Assembly (NCBI RefSeq): GCF_050948215.1
Contig: NC_135152.1
Span: 6,916,310 to 6,980,309, forward strand
Direction of reading: 5' to 3'
DNA: 64,000 bases
From: Halictus rubicundus
Lineage: Eukaryota; Arthropoda; Insecta; Hymenoptera; Halictidae
A program made the translations under genes and the position numbers. Every line of letters starts with the position of its first letter. Positions within the stretch are counted from its first letter, which is position 1. The notes below the pieces were generated by a model. The model was not told the DNA's origin and ran no database searches. It saw only the letters and a program-made list of their open reading frames with translations. Below, piece after piece: positions 34,641 to 46,497 of this stretch.

Positions 34641-36424
34641 ATGATTGGTATGTTTTTATATTGTGAAAAAATATATTGCCTTTCACAAATGTTTAATCTT
34701 CGGAGTACATATTAGTACTTTGTCATTTGGTCATTCCTGAATTATCAATTATTTTATATTATTCGGGTTTTTTTTTTAAGTGCACCAGAGCTGGGTAAAA
34801 TAGTATTTCAAATAGTAAATAGTAAGTAATCCTACTTATTTTAAAGTATGCGTACAACATTGAAAATAAAATATTTCATTTAATGCAATAAGTTTTCAAA
34901 ATAGTATTTTATTTGAAGAATATTAAAAATATTTGGATTTCATCTCGAAATATTTTATTCCTTTTATTTTAAATATTCTTGCTGAAAATAATGGTTCGTA
35001 TTCAGTATAAGTAGCTTATTTTACTTTATTTTAATAATGAAATATTTTATTTTAATGATTCAGATACTTGAACAAATATTCCGTTTCATGGTTTAGATTG
35101 TCAAAATAAAAATATTTTACTCTAATTTATGAAATAGTATATAAAATATTTATTTCGCCAAATATTGCCCACCTCTGAAGTACACTGCTCATAAAAATGG
35201 TAATGAAAATATTGTAGGGTATTCGTAACACTACCTAAAGAAGAAAAAAGGCTTTCTTTCTCATTGTATCTTCGTTTCTTCTAATACACCCATTCATCCG
35301 GTATATTGAGTTGGTTGCAGCTCAATCTTGAAATTCAAAGAAATGTTTGCAATAGCTAATAATCTGTGTGTCTAATGGATAATTTTCCGTCACAGCGAAA
35401 GGAACGATTCTGGTAGTGACGCTGTGCCTGTTTGTCGCCGCGACGAACGCCCAGCTATCTTGTAAGTCAATTAATCGCTCGAATGCGTAATTATATTTCT
35501 CTCCAAACGCATAACAATCGCTGAATAATAAAAATAGTTTCCTCTTCGATTCATAAAGTCTTATAATTGAGTATCTTTGATACTCAAATCTTCTCTTGTT
35601 GATACTCTTATCGTTTAAGTCTCAATATGATTAATTCAATATAAATAAATGAAAAAATTAGTGAAATAAATGAAAAATTTAACAAAGAATGAAACCCCAA
35701 ATTATTCTTACCGCATATCCCATAAGACATAATGCTAATTCCGGCAAGAATCGTTCTCTGTTCAAATGTCCGTACACCGTCATATCATGCAGCGGCAAAC
35801 ACTCAAACTGTTAGCAAAATGTTACCGACAATCGATTACACGTCGATAACTTACCTCGCTGGTAACGTTGCCAAACGTTAAATCGTTGCCGGTAAGCTAT
35901 CGACGTGTAATCAATTGTCGGTAACATTTTGCTAACAGTTTGAGTGCTTTGCCGCTGCATGATATGGCGCTGTACGGACATTTGAACTGAGAAAATGATT
36001 CTTGACGGAATTAGCGTTGTTTCTTATGGGAAAATCGGTAAGAATCAATACTGCAATGCTTTTCTGATGATCTCTAAATAAATCAAAATATTTTATAGAC
36101 CAAAGTGGACACTGCCCGCTAAAAAACAGCGTATCAAAATGCACTCCAAGATGCGTTTCGGATTACCAGTGCTCGATGAATGAAAAATGCTGTCCAAACA
36201 AATGTGGAAGCACATCGTGCGTAGAAGCGAGTGCTATCAGTACTGGAAGCGGGTACAAAGGATCACAAAATGGTGAGAAAATTTATTATTTCATGAATAT
36301 ATGGTATATATTAACGAAATTTTATTTTTCAGACGCAGTTTATTGTGGAGGCGTAAAATGTGGACCGTATCAAAAGTGCCAGTTCGACCGCATTACAAAA
36401 AGGGAAAAATGTGTTCGTACATGA
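34641..36424 (+). CDS. secreted single-WAP protein with extra four-cysteine C-terminal module, 4 exons
   Basis: Exons: 34641-34647, 35396-35461, 36099-36272, 36333-36424 (all GT-AG, all phase 1; 339 nt, 112 residues). The start exon encodes only Met-Ile plus one base; its context aaaATG is good, and the phase joins to a strong hydrophobic signal core in exon 2 (ILVVTLCLFVAATNA, likely cleavage after Ala21). Exon 3 encodes one WAP domain with eight cysteines (30, 39, 43, 49, 55, 56, 60, 65). Exon 4 encodes a short module with four cysteines (87, 92, 98, 109) containing CGGVKCGPYQKC, loosely like a follistatin/Kazal N-terminal piece. Likely an extracellular protease inhibitor or antimicrobial, by family. 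It lies 1.6 kb downstream of the double-WAP gene on the same strand, so a tandem duplicate origin is plausible. Confidence 0.87.
34796..35177. mobile_element. hAT-like MITE in intron 1 of the single-WAP gene
   Basis: It begins CAGAGCTGGGTAAAATA and ends with the complementary TTGCCCACCTCTG. It is flanked by aagtgcac on the left and aagtacac on the right, an 8-bp target duplication with one mismatch. AT-rich interior, no ORF. Same family as 47773-48358 and 58740. Confidence 0.8.
35704..36045. mobile_element. long foldback (palindromic) element in intron 2 of the single-WAP gene
   Basis: The whole segment is a near-perfect inverted repeat. Arms of about 150 bp run from attcttaccg to cggtaagaat, with long identical stretches (for example caaactgttagcaaaatgtt against its complement). 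The turn is near 35870. It would form a long hairpin in DNA or pre-mRNA. The superfamily is not clear. Confidence 0.85.
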
Positions 36425-36432
36425 ATGAATTC

Positions 36433-36438
36433 AATAAA
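36433..36438 (+). terminator. polyadenylation signal of the single-WAP gene
   Basis: AATAAA lies 9 bp after the tga stop codon. It would give a very short 3'UTR. Later AATAAA-like hexamers exist, so alternative ends are possible. Confidence 0.5.
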
Positions 36439-36659
36439 TATAATTTAACAATATTAGAAGAAATTTAACTTTCTTATCTACATTATTTATTTTAATTGAA
36501 TCCATGAATCCTCTATACTGTAATACACAACCGTTATCGTCCAGATCATCTTTTCTATATATAATACGTCATATTAAATATATTTATAAATACATTTTAC
36601 ACTTACCGTATGAGAAACTTTTGTAAAGTCAAAACAAGAAGCAGACAAATTTTTATATA

Positions 36660-36970
36660 CAGGTAACCCTCGTATAACACGGTAGATAGGTTCCTAGAAA
36701 ATGCCGTGTTGTATGAGACCCAGAGCCAGTACAAAAAGGGGGGTTACGATCCGAAAACTTATTAAAAACAAATATTTTTTTAATTCTACTTAAACAACTT
36801 AATTTTTATTAAAAATATAAATGTATGTACAATACAAAACAAAAAATATTATTTTAATTTAACGCAACTTTAATTTAATTGTAGCCGTGTTGTAGGAGGG
36901 TTCCCGCAATTTATGAATCGTGTTATAGCGAAACCGCGTTATAAGATGCCGTGTTGTAGAGGGCTACCTG
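36660..36970. mobile_element. pogo/Tigger-like MITE
   Basis: It starts CAGGTAACCCTCGTATAAC and ends with the complement of CAGGTAGCCCTCTACAACAC, giving inverted ends of about 22 bp. The interior repeats the ccgtgtt-gta motif. A TA target duplication is not clear, so the superfamily is tentative. Confidence 0.55.
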
Positions 36971-37080
36971 TGCTATTTGTGCTTTCTGCAGACAGAGAGG
37001 AAATGAGAGTAGTCACGCTCAGAGTTTTTGTGTCCCCACTTTTATGCATCATCTTTTTCACCTGGAACAGAACCTGCACA

Positions 37081-37139
37081 CCGACGAGATATATATAAAG
37101 ACTGCCAGTACCGACGAGATATATATAAAGACTGCCAGC
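37081..37139. repeat. two copies of a 30-bp repeat (ccgacgagatatatataaag type)
   Basis: Two 30-bp units, ccgacgagatatatataaag followed by actgccag. The same unit occurs four times in the opposite orientation at 38471-38590, so the two arrays bracket about 1.3 kb as inverted repeats. Confidence 0.8.
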
Positions 37140-37170
37140 CTTACGGGAGAATGTGTCGCTCGAAAAATGT

Positions 37171-37471
37171 TGTAGGTTTAAGGGTCCCGCGGATAAATGC
37201 GGAACCAAGATGCAGCCTACTCTGCACAGAACCGCTGGGAGACTTTTATCAAAAGTGATTCACTCGTGTATGCAACAAAACAACTTTATTCGACTTTACT
37301 TCGAGAGCGTAGGATCTAGACGTCTGTCTCGATCGAGAGTCGGGCAGCGAGAGAGTACATCGGGCGGTTCTCTCGCCTGCATTGCCCGAGGTTGAGAGTG
37401 CCAACCTCGTCGGAGCATATTCTCTAGGCGCGTGCCTAGGGGAATGGCGCGGCAGCGCCAATATCCCTACA
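37171..37471. mobile_element. possible solo LTR (BEL/gypsy-like), tentative
   Basis: GC-richer segment beginning TGTAGG and ending CCCTACA, the usual TG...CA form of LTR ends, with a polyadenylation-like region in between (caaaacaactttattcgac). Flanks atgt and atgc are only near-identical, so a target duplication is not established. Confidence 0.3.
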
Positions 37472-37637
37472 ATGCGGTGTTTTCTACCGCCCTCTGGGAT
37501 AGATTTTGGCTGGAGTAAGAAACAGAAGGCCCACGACGGTATTTCGTCGGTGCAGAAGACCACTAAGGAGATTCTCGTCGTTGAGAAGGTGAATCATCAC
37601 GGACCCATATCGATTATCAAATGTTACATTCTCCGAC

Positions 37638-37910
37638 CAGAGTTGGGCAAAATATTTATCTAAATAAAAATTTCGAATAACGAATAAAAGATAAAAAATT
37701 TTTATTTCCTTATTCGAAGGTTCGAATAAAAAAAGTATCTTTATTCGACGAGTATCGAATAAATAATTTTATTCGACGAGAATATATCCGACGAAAAAAG
37801 ATAATTTTTTTTATTCGAAGTGGATTTATTCGAACTTCGAATAATTTTTTCATCTTTTATCTGTATCTTTTATTCAAAGGCTTCGATACTACCTTTACTT
37901 GAATAATTGC
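37638..37910. mobile_element. left end of CAGAG-type hAT-like element, TTCGAATAA-rich interior
   Basis: It starts CAGAGTTGGGCAAAATA, like the elements at 34796 and 47773, followed by an AT-rich interior with many ttattcga / tcgaataa motifs that can pair. No matching right end was found. Confidence 0.45.
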
Positions 37911-38470
37911 AGTCCAGCATTAGAAGTGGTATTATCGGTTAAATAAGTAAAAAAATTAATTTTGTGTTTTTTACTACGGATCACAATAAGAACGATTGAA
38001 TTTTGTCATTACTTGAATGTTGTATTTATTCTTTTTTTTTATTCTATAACTATTACAGAATATATTTTGCTGAATAATCATTATTTTATAAATATCGCAA
38101 TAAGTTCCAAATCAATTAATTACACCTATAAACTATCGATTATAAGATAATGATTACAATGGTGAATAATATGGAAAATAAGAAGGCAATAAGAGTGTAA
38201 TGAAATTATACAATAAAAAATAATTATTTTCATTCTACGCATTATACGTTTATTTATTGCCTATGTCGCTGACGTTTCTTCCGTAATTCACGAACAAATG
38301 TTCTATTTAGGTAGCGAGCGCGGCATGTTTAGCGATGTTGGTATTTGAAAAGTGATAGTTCCACGTTCTTAGTTCCACAACCGACGAGAGTATCTCGACA
38401 TTGGGGCCGTTACCGACCGATCCCAGCACCCACCTGGCACCCACTTTGAGACTCGCAGTTTAACACGGGG

Positions 38471-38590
38471 GCTGGCAGTCTTTATATATATCTCGTCGGT
38501 GCTGGCAGTCTTTATATATATCTCGTCGGTGCTGGCAGTCTTTATATATATCTCGTCGGTGCTGGCAGTCTTTATATATATCTCGTCGGT
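38471..38590. repeat. four perfect 30-bp tandem units
   Basis: Four identical units of gctggcagtctttatatata followed by tctcgtcggt. As the unit is 30 bp (ten codons), reading frames stay open as a ten-residue repeat on both strands, which I regard as an artefact. A partial unit recurs at about 38747. Confidence 0.95.
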
Positions 38591-41500
38591 GGTAGAGGGC
38601 GTAAGAAATCTAGTTGTTGTTAACGATGTCGGTATTTCAGATCGTGAGACACGAAACCCCATATGGTCTACTCTTATACCTCGTCTGTGATGTCACGAAA
38701 GTGGGAACGCCGAAACCCCGGGCGTGAGCACTCTCCTATCCTCTCTGTATATATCTCGTCGGTGCTCTCGTCTCCTCTCTGGTTTCCACGTCGATAGTCC
38801 TTCTACTTAGGCGCCACCTGATGAGCACCAATCCAACTAAACTTGTCACATTTTTGCTCTGTATTATCGATATCATGAATTCTGACGCCAGAAAGCCATG
38901 CTGAAACGGGAAGTCACTTTTTGGCTTTATTTCTCAGAGATTCAAGTCAAAATATCTGCATAATATCATAGAATCATGAGAAAAATATTCTCATATAAAG
39001 ACGAAAAATTGTTTCCCGTGAAACTATATTTTCTTATGTGCGTAATTGTTGTGAATGGCGTTACCACAAGATACTAAGCGTACTAAGTGACTTCACGACT
39101 ATATTCGCAGATGCCGCCATGAATGAATATTATTCTATGAAGATCATTTTCCGAGAATTTCCCAGGCTACTTGTTTGGACACCTTTGTCCGTATATCCCC
39201 ATCGTATCCTTTCTTCCGAATTCAACGCGAGAGGTATCTAGAATTCACCCCACATAAAGGGCAGCTTTGGGGAACGAAGCTCTCTCCACGGAGAAAACTA
39301 CAATGCCTTGCAGGTCTAGCTGCGCCATTTTGTAAATTGAAGGTCCAAGAAGACGCGATGAAAATTCTCGACTTCTCACAGTGGGTCTTGCTGTTATAGT
39401 AACACCACAAACATGCTGCATTACATATAAAATCGAACGAATGTTTCTATCAATCATATTTTCGTAATAGTTAAAAAAGTGTATCGATACGTTTCCCTAA
39501 TAAAGTTAAAACAATACTTCTTAAAAGAGACATGGAAAGTTATGAAATTTTTTAATTGTTTCTGGAACATCGACTTTTTTATTTAAAACGTAAAATTTTT
39601 CTAAAACTGCTCTTCACATTATAGCTTTCCATAAAAACACATAAAAAATTTACTGCAAGTAAATGGTTTAATTCGAATAGAATTTATAAAATATACAAAT
39701 AACCATTGGTCTGTAACAAAGACAAACATTTCATGATAATTCATTAAACAAGTTTTCAATCATTGTAATAATACTAAATACCTACTATTTAATGTGTAGT
39801 AATACTTACACATATATTAAATAATTCCTATATTTAAATTAATATTTTGTATACGTTATTTATTTATAATATTTTCGTAGACACAATTCAAAGATTGTTT
39901 CTATTTCTTTTATGGAACCTTTGTTAATAAACGCGCTGGAAACAGTTGTGTCTATGGAACTTTTATTATACAAACTCTAAAATATCTGTTCCGTAAGAAA
40001 ATAAAAATTACAGATATTTTCTTGAAACATATAAATTAAGTCAGAATCTTTTTAAAAAGGAAATAGAACTATTTCGAGCCTTGCGTTTTAAGATTCATTA
40101 CTTCGGCGCAAATTTAAGTACTGTTTCATTGATGTTTTGAATAAAGAACAAAAAAAAATTGAATAAAGCAACAAATTAATTAAGAAACCTCAATTTCAAA
40201 GTTACACTTGGTATTCTCGCGTTAGCTTTCAGATTTTATACTGGTTTTATTATATGTATTTACGACACTGTTCAAAAGTGTGTTGCATTATTTACTCTTC
40301 GAATGGCAACAGGAGCTATCCCGTATATTAATTGAATATTAGTGAAAAACACATATGTGTATAAACTATTTCTTAAATATTTCGCAAAAACAGTTTTAAA
40401 CATGGAAGACATTAATTACTTGCAGAACTTTAATATATTTAAAGATCGAATATTTTCTTATAGATACGCACAAACGAAGACGAAAATTTAATGTACTTAA
40501 CACGAAATAACAAAAAATATTACTCTTTTTTGGAATTTAAAAAAAAATACAACTAAAACCGCCAAGTGAACCATATAAAACATTTTTAAAAATTGAATAT
40601 AAAAGAACTATTAATTTTCATTGCATTTAATCCTATTTTTGACGATTTAATGCAAGCTGGAATCTCTTTATCGATACAATGACTATTTTTTCAGAAAATC
40701 GCTTATATAATCGTCGTTCCGGTGTACTATTATTGCCGACATTTATAGTGTTTCGTTATCGTCAACATTGTAATCTTGCTTTATCTAGAATTACATTATA
40801 TCTAAGCCAATTGAATAGATTTTTCCAACGCTTTTTGGTTCGTCTAATGTTATTACATAATAAACAATTTCACAATATAAAATGTGTAATTCTCGCTGAT
40901 GGAAAATTAAAAATTAAAATAGGGAATCTTAACGAAAAAGTGCACGTTGGCAATTTAAGAATTGTATAAACCTAGAAAACAAGAACATAATTTGTTACAA
41001 TGTCATTTTTTATTTCAAACAATATTCATTTAATATAAACCAATCGAAAATATTTACATTTCAGTTATCAATTGATAGAAAATAACTAAATTGCAAATTT
41101 TATCTGGGCATTCCGTCGTCCCATCTAGTGGCGCCGTCTACAGTACGCAACTTTGCAAATGCGATTTCGGTACCGCCATTTTATTTCCTAACGCAAAAAA
41201 TTTTCTTCTCGTACTGTCGTAATGAAACTAAATATGACCATTTGCAATTTTTATTTCATTACAGCACAAAAGTTTAGTCCTAATGCGTTTGTATAATGAA
41301 TAAATTATTTGAGTGAACTGCATCTATTTGCAATAAAAACTACAATCATCTGCATGGTTCTCTTATGTTTATTATTGTAATGAATCTTACTATCTTCAGC
41401 TGAATACTAATTAAGAAAGTGTAGTTGTTATTCGTAACTGAACACTAGAAAACATTTAATTTATACAAGAATGCGTTCTTTTGTAAGTAAAATAATTTTG

Positions 41501-41846
41501 GCGGATTTTTTAACAAAAACATCCCGTAAAAATATGTAAGATTTTTCACGCAATTTCATCGTTTATGAAATTATTTCTTGCTGATGTACTTTATCTAAAA
41601 CTTTTTTTCTAATACTTTATTATATTTTACACAGAAAATAACCTTTCCATGTACACCATATAAATTTATTAGAAATACTGTACACAGAGTTTCAATCATC
41701 GATTCGAAGAAGTGATAGAGTTTCACCGACAATGAAGGTTAACTAAGGGTTCGTAACCTTCAATTACTAAGCTGTCTTAAGCAACATGCCAAAATTCCTC
41801 TACCAAAACTTCTTGTTTCATCTGGATGTAAGTAGATAATCATTAT
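38591..41846. other. AT-rich non-coding region; probable transposon debris at its left side
   Basis: 38591-38820 is GC-richer and continues the repeat-bounded segment. From 39460 the DNA is very AT-rich. A 96-codon open frame at 40679-40969 has no recognisable domain and AT-driven composition, so it is not called. Confidence 0.35.
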
Positions 41847-41962
41847 TAGACTGTGGATTTTTTTACTTTATGACAAAAATGGGAAAGCACAATTTAAAGC
41901 AGTGGACAGTGTCTTGCAATAAATGTAGACAACTTTTGTTTTGCATAAAGATCTGCAGTCTA
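41847..41962. mobile_element. short hAT-like MITE (TAGACTG family) with 8-bp target duplication
   Basis: Ends TAGACTGTGGAT and ATCTGCAGTCTA are inverted repeats. They are flanked on both sides by atcattat (41839-41846 and 41963-41970). 116 bp, no ORF. An 8-bp duplication is typical of hAT elements. Confidence 0.75.
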
Positions 41963-41970
41963 ATCATTAT

Positions 41971-44146
41971 ACTTAAAACTCAATTCTTTATATTCTAGAC
42001 ACTAGACACCCAAATTTCGAAAATATTGTATATACACGCCAAATGACTGATATCAAAAATGGTTAGTTTTTGAAACTATTACTTTCTAAATTGTCTTTAT
42101 TTAAAAAAAAAAAGATATTTGAGTAAACAATCGTAGACTTGTGGAGGTAAAATCCATACATAATTTCACAGACAATAAATGATTCGAGTTAAGGAAGTTT
42201 TATGTCGAGTTCTCGAGGTTTCTACAGCTTTTTACAGACAGTTCTCGTCTTACACAGGTTTTGCGAGATATCGAGGTTCTACTGTTCTTTAGAAAATCCT
42301 CGCCCGCAAAAGGATTACCTAACACTTTGGAGAAGGTAAGGGCGAGCTTCCGGCGTAGATTTAAATCTTTACCACTTTCGACCGATAAAATTGTAGAGGA
42401 CCTTGTTGATCCTCTTTCGTGGAAATATATTGGCCGGAATTTTTGCTGGTCCCCTGAACTATTCGTCCAGCTTATTAGGTGAAATCGTGGTATTGAAACG
42501 GTCGCGGAACCTTCTTCAAAAAGAAAGAAAACATCTATATAACCACTCCGCCGCCCAAGTGCCGGTCATAAATCGTCCATGCTTTTCAACTAAAACCACC
42601 GACACAAGCGTTGTGTGGAAAGTTATCGGTTCCTTTATTGCCCAGGCCTGGATTTTCGAAATCCACGGCCACGAAGAATGGAGAGATCCCTTTGGTCATC
42701 CTAATGGAGTGAACTTGTTGATCTACCGTTGGATTGCTAGCTATAATATTTATAAAACGTCCGTCGTTTTAGAGACTAATTTGCGAAAATATTAGATGAT
42801 TGCAAGAGTCCGTTTTAACAATAAAGCACAAGCTATTACATTTTAAAATAACTATTTAATTGATCAACTCTGTGATCGTCACCACTGTCTACAATTGTCC
42901 CCCAATGTTTTACAAGATGGCGGATGTCATGGCGTGGTTTTTCTTAATTATTACATCGCTAAAAACATGAAGTAATGTGTCAACTATATGTGCTACTATT
43001 ATTTATAAAAATATAAGAACCAGAGAACCATTTATTATTTACTATGGTAGATATGCGCGTATAAACATAACAAGTTATTTTGAACACTTGATTTAATGCA
43101 CCAAAACATATAACAATAAACGATAGTACTAGATACTCTATTACAATATTTTGATCTTGCAAAATGTAAGGTTAATGGACAATATAAACGAAACAAATAA
43201 AGATCTATGAATTAAGTTAGACAATTGATTAATACTAGAACTACAAAAAATAACAGATGACTTCACAAAATCGAATTAGATTTTTCATTTTGCTTTTCTT
43301 TAGATTTTTCAGTTGCTTTTAGTTCTCGGTAGTTCCAATATTAAACGGTCTAGTAGTATATCTTATTTCTAATTAACTGACCAGACGAATAATTAAAAAT
43401 AATTTCACTTGCAATATTTCCTCGAAGTAAGTTATTACTGCAGATGATGCACAACAGATAGAAATAATCTACATAAAAATATGAAGAAGAGCGATGCTTT
43501 TACAAAAGTTAGTTATTGAAATCATTTCAAAGAGTATCCCGTGTTTGCCTAGTGAGGGGTTGTCGGATTTAGAGAGGATAATTTATTAATTTATTACGGA
43601 ATTGCCCCTTATTTGTAATCAGAGTACGTATTGTATCGAATTAAAATAAAAATGCAAGAAATGCGACATGAATTGGCGATGTATATATAAGGAAGCTAGC
43701 TGCAAAACGAGATAAAGAAGGTCACAAACTGCAATGGAAATAAAATCTATTGTTGGAGGCCGCTTTTGAGAGACATGAGCCACGATTTCCGGGAGCGAAA
43801 AGGAGGGGGGCCAACGACCCTTCGCATTGGGTCGAGAAAATATAAGCGAGGTCGATATTGAGAACACGAGGAACGAGAAAAGGGGAGAACGACCCCCGAA
43901 AAGCCCTAATGCGCTCCATGAGTTTTCCAGGAGGCACGACGCCATGGAAATCGAGAACGTCGATACGTTAGGACGTTAGGAAATTAAAATTGTATAAGCT
44001 CTACTGCGAATTATCAGGTTCCTGTTCCGTACACAATTTCCTCTGACAATATTATATTATTATGTTTTCCCCAAAATTCATTTTGTTTTTGATCGATACG
44101 CACAATGTAAATTTAGAATAGATCGTTAATAAGGCAAATGACGCGG
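41971..44146. other. non-coding; no gene recognised
   Basis: Contains open frames of 73 and 130 codons at 42261-42795 in overlapping frames, with no family signature or splice support. The rest is AT-rich, with a GC-richer patch at about 43740-43950. Confidence 0.35.
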
Positions 44147-44150
44147 TTAA

Positions 44151-44310
44151 CACTAGGTTTACGGATCACTAAGAGTGACTATTTCATATTACTTTATAAA
44201 AATAACAAGAATCAAAGAAATAAATTTGTTGAATAATTCCCTATCTTTGCAAGCTCAATAATTGTAAATTAAAAGTATTAGAACCCGTCATTTTGACGTA
44301 ACCTAGTGTT
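44151..44310. mobile_element. TTAA-flanked MITE, CACTAGGTTTACGGA family
   Basis: Left flank ggTTAA, left end CACTAGGTTTACGG, right end TGACGTAACCTAGTG followed by TTTAA. About 160 bp. Similar elements are at 49533-49705 and (partial) about 60553. Confidence 0.7.
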
Positions 44311-46240
44311 TAAATAAGAGGAAACTTGAGAAATAATAAACAGCCAGCGGATCTTTATGCAAAATAAAAATTGTCTACGTTAATTGTAAGAAACGGGAGA
44401 AGAATCGAAATTTCAATCTTCCTTTAATAACCTTGTTAAATTGATATTTTGTTCACTAATTGTTTAGTATTAAACTATACTACTAAGAAAAATATGAAGC
44501 AAGTGTTACACATTTGTTTCTATTTTTTGTTATGTATATCTACATCAGAAGGATAGAATCGTATTCAGAACAATTAAGAGTGCCCATAAATCACAATGAG
44601 CCATATATTGTTGATTTATGGTCTTCTTCCTCGCATTCACGATTTAATAAAAGAAAGTTTCTCCATTTTGTTTTAGAACGTACGTCATAGATGATATTTT
44701 GTTGCATCTTAAAGTATGAAGTCCATTAATCATAATCCGAAGTGATATAAAATTCGAGATACGTCTTATATTAAATGAAAACTCTACAAAAAATAAGCTT
44801 GAAGTGTTTCATCGATTATGTATTGCATTGTACGGCGTATGATTAACGGCGGTAGACATATTGGATTTTTGCGACGAAATGATACTGCGGAAAACAATGA
44901 GAGTACTTTTCTTTGAAAGATAATAAAAACTGTACTCAATTTATGGACCCTCGTTTTAAAAAAAATACGATAAATTTATATATATATATATATGTATATA
45001 TCCTTGAATGTGCCACGAAATTTTAAACATTTTAATAACATCTGACTTTCGCAACCATTAATGTAGTAAAAAGTAATATCTCGAAAGTAAAAATTATGTC
45101 GCCTTTAAATAAAATGAAGAACTAATAAAATAAATAAAAAACTAATATCAACATAATAAGGTTAAAGCATAGTACGCATTATTAGAAATTATATAAAATA
45201 ATTGGTTAAGTCGACTTCTTTGAATTTACTTTCAATGATACTCACTTTTCGAAAAGATCATCAGAAATTTTATGGGACTTTGAGGCATTTGTTATTATGG
45301 CAAAAGAAATGGGTCTCTCTATAACTTTTTATTTTGCCCTAAGATCCGCAGTCTACCTATTATAGATCACGTTAGCTGTAACCGCAGACAAGAAATGATG
45401 AATGGCAAATAACGAACAAAGGTTCTGCCAAACGATTAAGGAACAATGGAAACGAAAAATAACTCGGATAACGAATAATTAATTAGCCGTTACTCGAACA
45501 AAATTTGATTCGAATAACGCGCAACACGGTGGTCAAACATATTTATGCAACAGGCTGCGCAAGGAAAACGTGAAAATTCCATAACTTCGTTTTCGTAAGA
45601 CGCTCGGAGGCTCGTAAATAATTCATGATCCTCTCGGATGTTCTCACGACGGAAATATGGTTTGACAATTGCCGGCTTTCGATATCCTTTCTCACGAGAT
45701 GCGTGTCCCGAGAAATTTCGTCGAAAGCCGAAACAAGCTCTCCTAAGGGCGCGGCCAAATGAATTTTCTCATCGATGCCGAATCAAAGCTCCCTTCGAGC
45801 GATGACCCAAATCCGAAAGGGGGTAACGACCCCGAACAGGGAATCGCCCCCTAGTCGAATCCGTTTGTTCGCCATTCCCTGCTCTTCCCCCCCCCCCCCT
45901 TCTCTCTCTCCCTCTCTTTATCTCTCTCTTCTTTTTTGTTTTCGATTGCAAATGGCGGACCGCACTTTGAATTTCAGCTCTCTATGCGGCCAATGGCGAA
46001 CAGGCCGTTGTCCTTGCGAACCCATGTACACATACACCAACCTCCTCGATGAACGGAGGCACATGCAACCTTCTCTATTCTATCTTCCGACGTGCTTTTT
46101 ACCTGCGATGTGTGTCCCAATAAGTATACCCAGGGGCGTAAGCTAATTAAACACAGTTAATCTCCATTCTTTATCATTAAAGTTGTTCACTGAAAGATAC
46201 ACGGAGTTCTCGCTGTACATAGGGAAACATGAAAAGCGTC
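44311..46240. other. non-coding; TAGACTG-type repeat ends and a GC-richer island
   Basis: Inverted ends of the TAGACTGCGGAT family occur near 44345 (agcggatctttatgcaaaat) and 45345-45357 (aagatccgcagtcta), possibly bounding a 1-kb non-autonomous element. A TA microsatellite lies near 44978-45000. 45540-46080 is GC-richer, with a C run near 45889 and a CT run. Confidence 0.4.
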
Positions 46241-46244
46241 TTAA

Positions 46245-46497
46245 CACTTTGACTGCCAAAGCAGCAAACGCCACAAAAACTCAGTAAAGGCAAATTTATT
46301 TAATGAAATAATAATTGCACTGTTGAAACGTGTGATACCGAGCAGTTCTTCGAACCTCCTTGCATTTTTCAGCTCTTAAACAAATTTGGTGTAATGAATA
46401 GATTAGCGTGACAATTCGTATTTCTCGCAAATTTATCTGAACACATAATTCCATCATCCGTATATGGATGGCACGGCAGTGAACATGTTAAACAATG
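46245..46497. mobile_element. TTAA-flanked piggyBac-like MITE, CACTTTGACTGCC family
   Basis: TTAA at 46241-46244 and 46498-46501. Left end CACTTTGACTGCCAAAGC; right end GGCACGGCAGTGAACATG. No coding capacity. Ends resemble the pair at 51287-51670. Confidence 0.65.

Noticed and set aside
38369..38690. Ten-residue repeat peptides on both strands
   Set aside because: Explained by four perfect 30-bp repeats; open on both strands, which argues against coding.
42261..42795. Open frames of 73 and 130 codons
   Set aside because: No family signature, no splice-site support and overlapping frames; kept as unannotated.
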